Source of the DNA: Aphelidium insulamus
Lineage: Eukaryota > Aphelidiomycota > Aphelidea > Aphelidiaceae
Assembly: GCA_036784855.1 (NCBI GenBank)
Contig: JAZDSV010000019.1
Coordinates: forward strand, 210,243 to 274,242
Length of the DNA: 64,000 nt
Reading direction: 5' to 3'
The notes below the pieces were generated by a model. It worked only from the letters and a program-made list of their open reading frames with translations. It searched no databases and was not told the DNA's origin. Position numbers and translations under genes: made by a program. Positions 23,736-34,250 of this stretch are shown piece after piece. The stretch's first letter is position 1; the number at the start of each line of letters is the position of its first letter.

Positions 23736-25403
23736 CTATGACCAGAAATTGATACCACGGATATATGGTGCCAATTCATTCGGATCCTTATCGCCATATC
23801 CAGTTAGATACTTCTCATAGCCACCCACAACGGTGCCCATGTCAGAATCTTTCTCGCCAGTTACAGTTGACTCGTCAGGGTCAACCATACTATACTCGTC
23901 AAAATCTTCATGTGAATCATTCGCAGAGCCGTAAATACTCATATTGCCCTCGTCCTCTGATTCTTCAAAGTCAGCCATATCTTGCTCGTCAAGAGCTTCT
24001 TGCACTAGTTCACCTCTGCGGTGACACCACCCTCGTTGCCTAGTTAATTCCAGCAATGACGAACTGCCCGGTGGCACTAATGTGAGATCGCATTTTTTCG
24101 TAGCTAGCAATGTCTTGGTAATGGCAACTTCGGAATATTGATAATCGAGGATGGAACGCAATAGTGGCGTGATGCCTTTGCTGTCCACGGCATTCACATT
24201 GGCGCCCGCATTCAACAAAGGTTTCACGTTCCCCACCTGATTAAACTCGACAGCCAGGTATAGCGCGGTTTTACCCTCAAAATCTGCAGTGTCCACAGAG
24301 TCCAAGCGCGCTCTATACCATTGTGCGAGTAGTGCCACGGCCTCTGGTCGTTGACTGTATTTAGCTGCAAGGTGCAATGCCGTCGGACGTTCTTCGAGGA
24401 TGGTTTTTAGAATTCCAGAACCCATATGTTTAACCTCGTGGAGGATTACCCCTATGGAGTGGAAAGCGCCAGCCTTGGCCGCTCGATGTAGCAGCGTATG
24501 CCCAAAAAGGTCCTTACGGATGGGACTAAATTGTTCACGAATCAATTGAATGTTCTTACGCAAGAGTTCGGCATCATTAACGACAACCAATGCAGTAGCG
24601 GAAAGGCTCCTTTCCACTCCGGCGCGTTTTAGCATACCCAGAAAGCACTTGGCGGCATCACTATTATCCTCCGAAACAGCCTGCCAAAATGCAGCGTCTA
24701 GTTGTTCAACTGTGGGCTGCCGCAGCGCCACCACGCGTTCGATGGCCTCACACGAACTAGCGTATGTCGCAGCCAGATGAACAGAACTAGCACGTTTACG
24801 TATATCGTAACCAGAAAAGTGCAGCGAGACATATTCAAGAACGCCATGATCGATCAGAGTCCTGATGGATTTCGGCCTGCGTTTCTCTCGTTCCATCGCA
24901 ATGTCGAATGCCGTTTTATGGTATTTGGCTTCCAATAGCAACTCGGCCTTCTTGTTCGCGCTGTTGCGCAGCAGTGCCTCAATTACCGAGGGGCGATTGT
25001 AGTGACACGCAAAGTGGATCGCATAGTCATCACTATTAATCCGTTCGGTTCGCAAAAAGGGAACACGATCCAAAAGCTCAAGGGCGCACTCGCTGTCACC
25101 AAAGATCAAGGCGGTGCGAAGAATCGTTTTGAACCTAACCTTGACATTTTCGTCAATGATGCTTCCATCGTAGTTAATTGCTGGCTTCTCATTTAGCACT
25201 TTGCGCACGTTTGCACATGAATATGAGCGAAGTGCAACGTCGAGATCGGAATCGATGGCGTGCACAACCTGGAAATCATCTTCCGTTGGCATATAGTGTG
25301 TGGTAACAATTGGTCCTTGGTGAGGTGGAGCACCATGCACCACCGCCGCAGCCATGAACGCAGTCAAGCCCAGCGCGTAGAGTTTGCCATCGCGCGAGAA
25401 CAT
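23736..25403 (-). CDS. Secreted ankyrin-repeat protein (paralogue 1)
   Basis: A single-exon 555-aa frame. The ATG at 25403 gives a good signal peptide (LYALGLTAFMAAAVVHGAPP); the frame is also open upstream, but without an ATG. At least six to eight ankyrin-like repeats are visible, best at HTLLHRAAKAGA, PTALHLAAKYSQ, KTALYLAVEFNQ and ANVNAVDSKGITPLLRS, with more divergent repeats before them. The C-terminal 100 residues are acidic (DFEESEDEG, DPDESTVTGEKDSD) and end without an ER-retention signal or membrane segment. Ankyrin repeats mediate protein binding and are usually cytosolic, so a signal peptide is unusual. A paralogue with the same layout lies at 55-56.5 kb; both share an (I/L)REQF block before the best repeats. 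Its role outside the cell is unknown. Confidence 0.8.
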   Translation of the reverse strand: MFSRDGKLYALGLTAFMAAAVVHGAPPHQGPIVTTHYMPTEDDFQVVHAIDSDLDVALRSYSCANVRKVLNEKPAINYDGSIIDENVKVRFKTILRTALIFGDSECALELLDRVPFLRTERINSDDYAIHFACHYNRPSVIEALLRNSANKKAELLLEAKYHKTAFDIAMEREKRRPKSIRTLIDHGVLEYVSLHFSGYDIRKRASSVHLAATYASSCEAIERVVALRQPTVEQLDAAFWQAVSEDNSDAAKCFLGMLKRAGVERSLSATALVVVNDAELLRKNIQLIREQFSPIRKDLFGHTLLHRAAKAGAFHSIGVILHEVKHMGSGILKTILEERPTALHLAAKYSQRPEAVALLAQWYRARLDSVDTADFEGKTALYLAVEFNQVGNVKPLLNAGANVNAVDSKGITPLLRSILDYQYSEVAITKTLLATKKCDLTLVPPGSSSLLELTRQRGWCHRRGELVQEALDEQDMADFEESEDEGNMSIYGSANDSHEDFDEYSMVDPDESTVTGEKDSDMGTVVGGYEKYLTGYGDKDPNELAPYIRGINFWS

Positions 25404-25741
25404 TTTTGCACGGAAGGAAGAGCGCAAAAATCTTATCGGACAACCGCAAAATGTGGCGTTGAATCTTACGATGAGGTAAACTACGAAACGTAAAGGTCAA
25501 CATTGATTAGTGTCACAGCCTGTATTGACTTCAGCAAAAGTGATAAGAAATGACAAGCATCCGATAATCATGTCTAATCAACTTGATTATTAGATGTGGC
25601 TGCGTTCGCGTTGTAGTGAACTTCCTATATTATGAATTCGTTTATGTGTTATGTAATCAACATATAATTTCTGTACATATGTAATCCACTAGTTGTGGGA
25701 ATCGTTAGTGCAACGTCTGCACCATCGATCACAAATGGCGG
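25404..25741. other. Intergenic region upstream of the ankyrin gene
   Basis: AT-rich sequence with no convincing gene, RNA or repeat. Confidence 0.5.
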
Positions 25742-26140
25742 TTATCCCGTCGCAGGATAAATAATTAGTGTAACAGTTGGTGCATCGGGCGCCAATATGG
25801 GAGTAACGTTGTCGTCAAAGCCGTTCCACTTTTGTGTTATCGAACGCTTTTGGCCCCCATTCCATACGCGCACCAGCTCCGCGTGGAGTTGATAATAGTC
25901 TGATACATACGCATTATGCAGAATAACGATCGTGAGTTTTCTGTTGTTCGCAGCAAAAATTGCATCGATGCTGCCGACGGGCAAGGGAGATATAGGGCGG
26001 CGTGTTGCGTCTGCTGTCCACGGCATTCAGATTGGCACTAGCCAATATTCGTATTCGTTAGTTCCACGGGAGATCACTTCGATGCGCACGTATGGAGCCA
26101 CGCGCGCACATTCTGTCACCGGCGATGATTGCGTTGTTAA
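25742..26140 (-). pseudogene. Second ubiquitin-like / Crinkler-header-like fragment
   Basis: Two minus-strand frames read as a beta-hairpin (YVRIEVISRGTNEYEYWLV, about 26040-26110) and, in another frame, a helix plus strands (ELVRVWNGG near 25860; TVTLIIYPATG at the end, stop 25742). The order and the ELVRVWNGG strand recall the ubiquitin-like header of Crinkler-type proteins. A stop codon and a frame change separate the halves. A 33-nt GT-AG intron might join them, but it is shorter than any well-supported intron here. No downstream effector domain. Treated as a relic; family assignment is tentative. Confidence 0.25.
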
Positions 26141-26248
26141 GAATCTCCTTCAGCCACAACTATGTACTACGACACGAAATACAAGTAACATTCGCGGTTC
26201 AAATATCTTTTCCGTTTAGAAATCCCGTACTGACGCAGACACTGAGCA

Positions 26249-27978
26249 TCAGATGGGCAGCTCAAAGTTGACCTTGACGTTGATGGCCCGGGCATCGCGC
26301 ACAATATTGGCAAGCCGCACACTGGACTTTGCGGCATCGTCTAGATCATCCACCGACAGAATGCGCAGACCCGACTTGGCGATCAGAGCTTTGGCCTCGG
26401 TGACGCGCGTGCCCTGCAGCCGCACCACCAGTGGAATGCTCAGTCCGAGCTGCTGCACGGCGTTGATGATGCCCTGGGCAATGATGTCACAGCGCATGAT
26501 GCCGCCAAAGATGTTGACCAGGATGGATGAGACGCGCGGATCCGAGCTGATGATCTTGAATGCCTCGGTGACCTGTTCACTGGTGGCACCGCCGCCCACG
26601 TCCAGAAAGTTGGCCGGGTCTCCGCCGTGCAGTTTAATAATGTCCATAGTGGCCATGGCCAGGCCGGCTCCATTAACTACAAAAGTTGTTACATTTACTT
26701 TAAGTCGACTAATATCTCATACCCAGGCAACCAATGTTCCCGTCCAGGCCAATGTAGTTCAGCTTCTGTTCGGCGGCAGCAACTTCGCGCGGATCTTCCT
26801 GAGTGGTGTCGCGCAGCTTCATCACTTCCACCTGGCGAAAGTCGGCATTGTCGTCAAAGTTGATCTTGGCGTCCATGCACAGCGCTGTGATTTATAGGAA
26901 CTGCCGTGAGCAATCATCAAATGTTACGATACCTTCACCCGCGGCACTCTCCGCCATCGGGTTAATCTCCACCATGGTGGCGTCCTTGTCGACAAACAGT
27001 TTGTACAGCCGCATCATCATGTCGGCCGCACTCTCCTGGCTCTTGTGGCTGAATCCAAGGCGCTCGGCAAGATCGCGCGCAGCCGACATCTCAAATCCAA
27101 CGTCCAGATCCACCGGCACTTTCAGAATAGCCTCGGGGTTCTCCGCGGCCACCGACTCGATGTCCACGCCGCCCTGCGACGACGCCACAACCATCGGTCC
27201 CTGTGGATTTATCCATGAACAAAAATAGAACATGAAATAGGAAAGCAGCTCAAACCTTGCTGGCACGGTCCATCAGAATCGCAAAGTAGAATTCACGGCG
27301 AACATATTTCCGCTCGCAGATGTAGACGGCGTTGCAGGGTTTTCCCGCTTCACCAGTCTGCTTTGTGACCAGTTTGTGGCCAAGCATCTTGTCTGCCAGC
27401 ATGCGCGCCTCCTCCGGCGAGTAGACAAGTCGCACGCCGCCCTGAATACTGATTACTATTATGATTATTATCCCACACTGATTCAAATCACCTTGAGTCC
27501 GGTGTCAAAGTGGCCTTTGCCGCGACCACCCGCCAGCACCTGGGCCTTGATTACCATATCCTCCACGGCTGCATGCATAGTCAATACATATGATGCACAC
27601 ACATCAATGTGTTCATAAGCAGCCTCAACGTCTAACATCGACATAAAACACGCACCGAGGGACTTGGCAACGGCAAACGCCTGGTCAGGAGTCTTGGCCA
27701 CTTCACCCTTGGGCACGTTGATGCCGTAGCTCTTTAGCAGACCCATCGACAGGTACTCGTGGATGGACAGGTGTCGCCGGGGTGCGGCCACAGCAAGGGA
27801 GGCGCGGGCCACTTGCCGCCGATGTCGGTGCTACAGGGGTGCAGAGCGCATATGTCAGCCGCCGGTTATAGTAAATGAGAGGTGGAGTGAGAAGGCATGC
27901 GAGGTGCCACATGACCACAGCAGCAACCACACACAGAGAAGCACAGTAGAAGCAACTTGCCAGCGCGCGACCAAGCAT
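26249..27978 (-). CDS. SUCLA2: Succinyl-CoA ligase beta subunit, mitochondrial
   Basis: Seven exons: 27961-27978, 27656-27830, 27492-27568, 27256-27441, 26933-27200, 26723-26884 and 26249-26676, 437 aa. The subunit works in the TCA cycle, converting succinyl-CoA and NDP to succinate and NTP. The N-terminus is an Arg-rich mitochondrial presequence (MLGRAL joined to [14 protein letters not shown]) before [12 protein letters not shown]. The ATP-grasp part contains [14 protein letters not shown] and [11 protein letters not shown]; the C-terminal domain has [20 protein letters not shown] and VVRLQGTR. It resembles the ADP-forming SUCLA2 family. The first intron (130 nt) must use a GC donor (GCAAGT) to join the presequence. 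The other introns are GT-AG, 46-87 nt. Confidence 0.95.
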
Positions 27979-28095
27979 TTTCAATATGACGCCGTTGAGC
28001 GAGTGTCCGACTGTGTGCACGTTATTGCCGTTATTGCCGTGTGCCCTGAATACATATTTAAAGTTGTGCGCTTGAATTGTGCGCTTACTACATAT

Positions 28096-28140
<45 letters not shown>
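28096..28140 (+). repeat. (CAA)n microsatellite
   Basis: Fifteen CAA/ACA units upstream of the SUCLA2 start, in the interval shared with the LPMO-like gene. Confidence 0.95.
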
Positions 28141-28406
28141 TACCTCAATGCCCATGTATCAATGCGCTTTCTGGAATGGTGTTGCATCAGTGCCCATTCC
28201 TTGACCAAATTATGGCCAAATAGAAGTTGCCACTTCTTTCGTTTGGCATATCAGGGCTCCTATTTCACACTTGTGTAAGCCCTACTAACTATACACACAT
28301 ACAGTTCCCCGTGAGCAAGCATCACCAACATCGCGCAAGAGCAATATTGCCCAGATGCCACTTGATTGGGGGCAAGCATTGCGGTGGTGGTGGCAGTCTG
28401 CTTCTG

Positions 28407-28413
28407 TATAAAA
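28407..28413 (+). promoter_or_regulatory. TATA box of the LPMO-like gene
   Basis: TATAAAA about 157 bp upstream of the ATG, followed by a C/T- and CA-rich leader. Inference from sequence and position. Confidence 0.45.
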
Positions 28414-28431
28414 GCGTGTATGTCCGTCCTT

Positions 28432-28528
28432 CTTTCTTTCTTTCTTTCTTCTTTCTTCACTTCCACTTGTTCTTTGTCACTCTGCACACACTCTGCACAC
28501 ACACACACACACACACACACAAACTCTC
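28432..28528 (+). repeat. (TTCT)n and (CA)n/(CT)n repeats in a 5' leader
   Basis: About five TTCT units near 28432-28451 and roughly twelve CA units near 28496-28520, then CT units. They fall between the TATA box and ATG of the LPMO-like gene and probably form its untranslated leader. Confidence 0.85.
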
Positions 28529-28569
28529 TCTCTCTGCACACACACAGACCCACATATCTTTCGTGTTAT

Positions 28570-29543
28570 ATGTATATGCAGCACAAATCCCTCTTCACTC
28601 AGGTTGCCTTGCTGCTTCTGTCACCGGTTGCACGCACCCACTCGCACTTGGAGTGCACGGATGTAGCCACGGCGGGCGATGTAGGCGCGTGTCGCGGCTA
28701 CCCGCGCTACTACGCGCACTGGAAGTCCGGTTTCAACGCCTCGGACCCGCACTCGGCCGACCGTTCGTTCCTGGTGGCGACAGGCACGCATACGTGTCCC
28801 GTGGCGCCGGATGCCGACAGCAGCGCCCATCCGTACACCGCCGCCTATCCCATGGCGCGCGTCCATCCCGGCCAGCAGGTGACGGTGCAGTGGCCGCCGC
28901 GTGGACACTCGCAGCAACCATCGTCCCCCGTGTGGATCTACTGTGCCGCGAATGCCATTGCAGCCTCGAATGCCACTAATGCCACAGCGTCTGTGACAGT
29001 GCCCGCCAGCGATGACATTGCCGCCGAGGCCGCCTACGACAAGCTGGCCGAGATGCCATTCACGGGCAACTGCAGTGGCACAGATATTTCGTGGGCGCGC
29101 TGCTACGGCCAGGTCACCGTGCCACGGAACTGGTCCCAGGCTCTCGGCGTGCACTCGTGCCGCTGGGAGTGGACGCTGAACGGCGGTCAGACCTACCTGG
29201 ACTGCTTTGAGTGGGAGGTGGTTGATGCTGATACTGACACTACGTCCGCGCCATCCCCCGCAGTGGCCGCGCCGTCTCTTCCAACTCCCTCGTTGCAACA
29301 AAGTCCACCAACGACACAAAGGTCAGCATTCAGGTGGACGCGGATCTCGTGGACAAGGTGCAGAAAATGCTCGCGGATATTCGCGCACTGCCCGCTGCCG
29401 ACGCGGTCATTGAGGCTGTGCACTCGTATCAAGGCACCAAAACTGCGAATGACACTGCCAGCGATGTCGCGCCTGTCTATTGCTCCATCAGTAGTGATAC
29501 TGCCACTGTTGTGCCGACGAGTCCCGGCTGTGCCCATCAATAA
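28570..29543 (+). CDS. Secreted HSHLEC-type protein, LPMO-like
   Basis: Exons 28570-29262 and 29322-29543, about 304 aa. A signal peptide (SLFTQVALLLLSPVART) precedes HSHLECTD, so a histidine is the likely mature N-terminus. The core has CRGYPRYYAHW, HTCPVAP, AYPMARVHPGQQVTVQWPP followed by RGH, and GVHSCRWEWTLN ending in YLDCFEWEVV. This layout matches a family of small secreted fungal proteins beginning HSHL(D/E)CT. N-terminal His plus an internal His is the copper-brace arrangement of lytic polysaccharide monooxygenases; oxidative activity is inference. N-glycosylation sites (NATNAT) fall in the centre. The C-terminal segment after the intron is predicted helical (VDKVQKMLADI); that intron (59 nt, GT-AG) is less certain than the core. 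The alternative start is the ATG at 28576. Confidence 0.68.
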
Positions 29544-29581
29544 CTTTCCCCAGTCAATTTCGCCTCTCTGCACTTGTACAT

Positions 29582-29607
29582 CACACACACACACACACAC
29601 ACACACA
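29582..29607 (+). repeat. (CA)n microsatellite in a 3' flank
   Basis: About thirteen CA units 40 bp after the LPMO-like stop codon. Confidence 0.9.
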
Positions 29608-29713
29608 TTCAATAAATATTATGCATTGAACTGTAGTGAGATCGTTCTAGAGTGTACACATAACTCACACAGATACATCAATGCAACTACTGCAGATCAA
29701 GAGCTAGCTCTAG

Positions 29714-32700
29714 TTATAGGTCCACTGCCATCTCTGGCAGCTGCCTGTTGATAGACTGGATTAGAGGAGCCGCAAAAGCCTTTAGCGGGACGTCTTCGCC
29801 AGCAATTGCGACCACGCTGTCCATTTCAGCACGAATATCGGCCGCCAACCTATCCATACGCGTATCGCCGAGCTGAAACGCGTTCAAATGCCACTGCAGC
29901 AGATATAATGCCATCTCAAGTGCGGCACTCGTCATGGCCTGAGAGTGTTCACACTGTGCGCTCTTTTGCTGAAGCATCCGCCGTGCCAATGCAACCTGAT
30001 CAGTATATGAACTACGTGAGCCACATAAACCGCCACCAGAAAGGCTTTCCAGAAGCTGCATAATTTGCCGGTGAGTGACAAGTGAAGACTTGAACGTAAA
30101 CTCACTTCCGATAGTTCGCTCGAGCTAATTGACTGCAGTGACTCGCTGATCGAATCAATGTCGCTAAGCAGTCGCCTGGCCTGTCCGCTGCACTTGACAA
30201 TGGTTCCCAAGTGTAGCAGCAGCACTCCCATTGACAAGGTTGGCTGCGTAGCTGATGTCTGTTTCTGTCCCGCGTTGTTATGGTGATGGCGGCGCGATTG
30301 ACTTGATGTCGGCGCGGGAGGCTGCACTAAAAATATTGCAACTGCGGCACCTGGAGAGTCGCTCGTGGCCGATCGATCATGCACATATCGACAGCAGTAG
30401 ACCAGCACATTGCGCACAATGTCATCAACCACTGGAAGAGCTTTGGCAATCAGTCCGAGATTAGCCGCGGTTTCTTGCGTCTGGAAACTGTCCCGCGCCC
30501 TGACTCCACTCAGTTCCAACACTACCGCGCTGTCAGGACAATGGTTGACAACACTTAAATACTCAAGTATACCAGGCAAATCAGTTAAATCACCGCTGTC
30601 AGCGTCGACCGCGGCTCTCAAACGCCCAACCCAGCCATCAGCGTGAGTATACTTGGCATACACGTCCAACACGAGCGAGTGTAGAGAATCGGCAGTCTGT
30701 CACATTAAAATGATGTAACAGAAAGTTAGTATACACACCTTGCCATCAATAAGAGCAGAGTTGAGCGATAAATAAGAGACAATCGCGGTAACTTCACGCA
30801 GCTTGTGCAGCGATCCCAGCGACAAGACAGAATCGGAATCACGCAGCGTTTCGGTAAACAACCCAAGATGGCTCTGAACCATCTTTGACACCTAGTTTTA
30901 GTGTTAACCGACGGTAAGAAATGACACAAGCAAATCAACCTTGTCCACAAGTGAGACCCGATCGCGTCCTAATGAGGCAAACAAGCTGGCGACTGTGGCC
31001 AATAGAGGCACCGTAGCGCGATGATACAGCTCGTAGGCGGTTGTGTCTACTACACAGTATGAGCGTTGAAACATTCTTAATTGCCGTCTCACATACCGCC
31101 CATGTCATTTAGCGAAGATAGAATAGGCGGGCGCATTGCAAGAAATGAAGTGGCGGCAATTGTTTCCACCAGTCTGTTCTCCATAAGGGCCTGGGCGCCG
31201 GATTCGCTCTGACTCAGCTGCAAAAGCACAGCCATCTTGGACTCGAAAATGTACAGCGCATTCACGTCTAGACATTGTTAAATCAATTCAATATTACACG
31301 AATATACCATCTGTCTGGGAAGACAATATGGCCTCCAGTTTTCCAGAGTCGACGGAGCGAATGTTTTGCACAAATAAGCGCAAGACATTGTGCCGTGACA
31401 GCTGTGTTAAGATGGCGCCCTGCAGGCCACGCCCGCTATGTTGAGGCGCATTTACGGCAATGTACAGCAGCATTTCCAATAGTGACATGGCCACCGTGCG
31501 CCACACATCGTCTTGATCATTGGTCGCGTCGGCACAGAGCACTGTCAACAGCTTGTCCATGTGCTTTTCCATCAACATGGCAACGCTAGCTAGGCCACTC
31601 CCTGTAGACGCTTTTCCATGGCCTGCCGAGCCAACAAGACATCGGGATCGCATCAGGTAAAGAATGCTGGAATACAAATCGCCACGGCAAACAAGCGGCA
31701 ACGAGTCCACGGTGAGCAAGCACTGCAACAAACGTTCCAGCAAGTGCAATGCGCGGTCCACGCCCAGATCCGGTTCGGGCTCGCCGCCGTCACCGCCAGG
31801 TGCCAGGCGTGAAAACACACCGACCAGTGCCTCCGTCAGACACTGCTGATCCAGTGGGTGCAGCGGTGTCTGAATGTGCTGCAATTGTGCCAGAATCACA
31901 TTTGCCGCGCCAACCAGAAAGGCGGCTCGGGACTGCGTGGTTATGTCCCCGTAGTAGCACCTGAGCGCCACCAGGAACGCGCGGCACCACGACTGCACGG
32001 CTAGTGACTTGGCATAGTGCACGGCACTGCAACTGTTTTGCCGCATGAACCACTGCATGATGGAGTCGAGTTCGCGCTCGGCGTCTTCCACGGCATTCGG
32101 CTGACGCAAGTTGCCAGAACTCTCCATAGCAACCAATTGTTGGCGCAGGTGGCCGTACAGCGAGGCCACATCGTACTGTTCCACGCCATTTTCGTCCGCG
32201 CGGCAAAAAATTGCGGCGAAATGTTGTTGAGTGGTAGCGTCCGTCGCGTCGCCGCCGTGGCCAAAGTACCGGCAGCTACGCATGAATTCCGCAGTGTTCA
32301 CGGCGGGAATCTGCAGAGCACACGTCTCCTCCAGCAGCTGTTCGGCAATGGAGCGTTGGCCTGCGCGGCGCAGTGTCTCGTCGACGCCGTCATATTTGCC
32401 GCCTTCTTGTCCCTGCTGCCCGCCGTCGAGAGGAACCGAAAACAGAGCGCCAACTAGACGGCGACCGTGACGCGATTCACGACTCAGAAATGCGCCATGC
32501 ATCTCTAGCGCACACAAGCACAGCGTCCATGCCCGCCTCAACAGTTGATTTTGCACCACGCCACCAAGCGTGGCATTCAAGTAGCCGCCGCTAGACTGCG
32601 CAGTCCACGCTGTCATCTGGTCCCGCATTCCGTTTCCAGCAAGTGCCAACAACTGGCGCATATACAGGTCTTCGCCGTAGCGCAGATAACGCATCGTGGG

Positions 32701-34160
32701 CGTCGATGTCATTGGGTTCTGGCACAACTGCAGCACCGTGTGCAGCACATTGGCATAAAAGTCCGAGTGACGCACATGCAGCGGAGCGATTCGCTGCAAA
32801 TGTAAAGTGTCCTCCTCATACTCGATACCTGCTGTAAGCAAAGCATCCCCGCCCGAGGTGGCACAGTCCTCCTTCAACAGGTCAACCAGGGCATGGAAGC
32901 ACGGCTTAATAGCGGCCGGATCCCATTCGCTTGGATGCCGGAACTGCGTCTCGTCCAGCGGCCGCGTGCAGTCAAACCCTAGCAACAGATGCGCCAAGTT
33001 GGGCGTGTTGGGGTACGCCTGGAGATTGTGCAACAAAATTGCCGAGATGCAGTAGCGAATCTCGTTGGTGAATGTCGTCAATGGTTTCTGCTGCTGTTGC
33101 TGCTGCTCAACGCCATCCGGTACTTTATCGGTGGAGGTGTCCTCCATGGCAAGTCGGTGAACGAATCCAGCCATGATTTCCGGGAAACGATCGGTGGCCT
33201 GGAAGAAGATACGGGCCACCATGTTCTCCGACAACGCAGCATTGTGCCGACGGCCGCCAGTCACAGCTGCCGACAAGCCCGGCGACATTGACAGCACGTG
33301 GATGATGGTCAGCGCCGCAAAGTTCTTCCTCATCACTGTTAACGTATCCGGCAATTGTAACAACAACATTCGCATGTCTGGCCAACAATTCGTCCAAGGC
33401 CACTAAGTGCACGGTGTGCAGTGCTTGCCGCACAAAAGGACTCTCTGTTCAGAGTTAACTTACCAAAAATTACTTTCACTACAAACCTGACAAGCGTAGG
33501 AGTGGCACAAGTTGCCGCAGGAACTCTGCCTGCAAGTCCAAAGCTCGCAGCACGAGCCGGAGAGCACGCAAGACAACCAACCGTCGCTGCCGGTGGTCTA
33601 CGTCTTCATCACCGTCGGTTGGTTGTGCCGCACAGCACAGTTCGACAATCAACTGGCTGATTGCACCACCACCAAGCAGAGCACACATCACCTGAAAGCC
33701 AGGATGCGAGACAATGAGCAAGCATTGCGCGTCAAACTGCTGATGGGCGTCACGCATGAATGCGGCTTGCTGCTGCATATTCGGCGATTCGGAAGTGCCT
33801 AGCAAATCGGCGGCAGATTGAAGAGCGGGCAAGCAGTCCAGGCTAAATCCATACAGACACAGCTCGCAAAACTTCAAGCAGTTGTCCTGCACCATCCACC
33901 GTTCAGTAGAGTAACAGTAGGTGCGCCCGGCGCTTTTGGCCAGCACGTCATTCAACACTATAACAAAAATGTTAGTGCATAATACTGGTATAAGTTGCAT
34001 TATCAGGGTAGTAGTTGTAGTAGTAATAGTTGGAGTAGTTGGAGTAGTAGTAGTAGTTGGAGTAGTAGTAGTAGTTGGAGTAGTAGTAGTAGTAGTTGGA
34101 GTAGTAGTAGTAGTAGTAGCAGTAGTAGTAGTATTGGTAGTAGTAGTAGTAGTAGTATTG

Positions 34161-34250
<90 letters not shown>

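Noticed and set aside
27703-28155. Minus-strand frame with a poly-Cys run
   Set aside because: The Cys run is the (CAA)n microsatellite read in reverse; the frame crosses SUCLA2 exons out of phase.
28081-28520. Possible CRISPR-like or telomeric repeats
   Set aside because: These are simple CAA, TTCT and CA microsatellites with no spacers; the host is eukaryotic.
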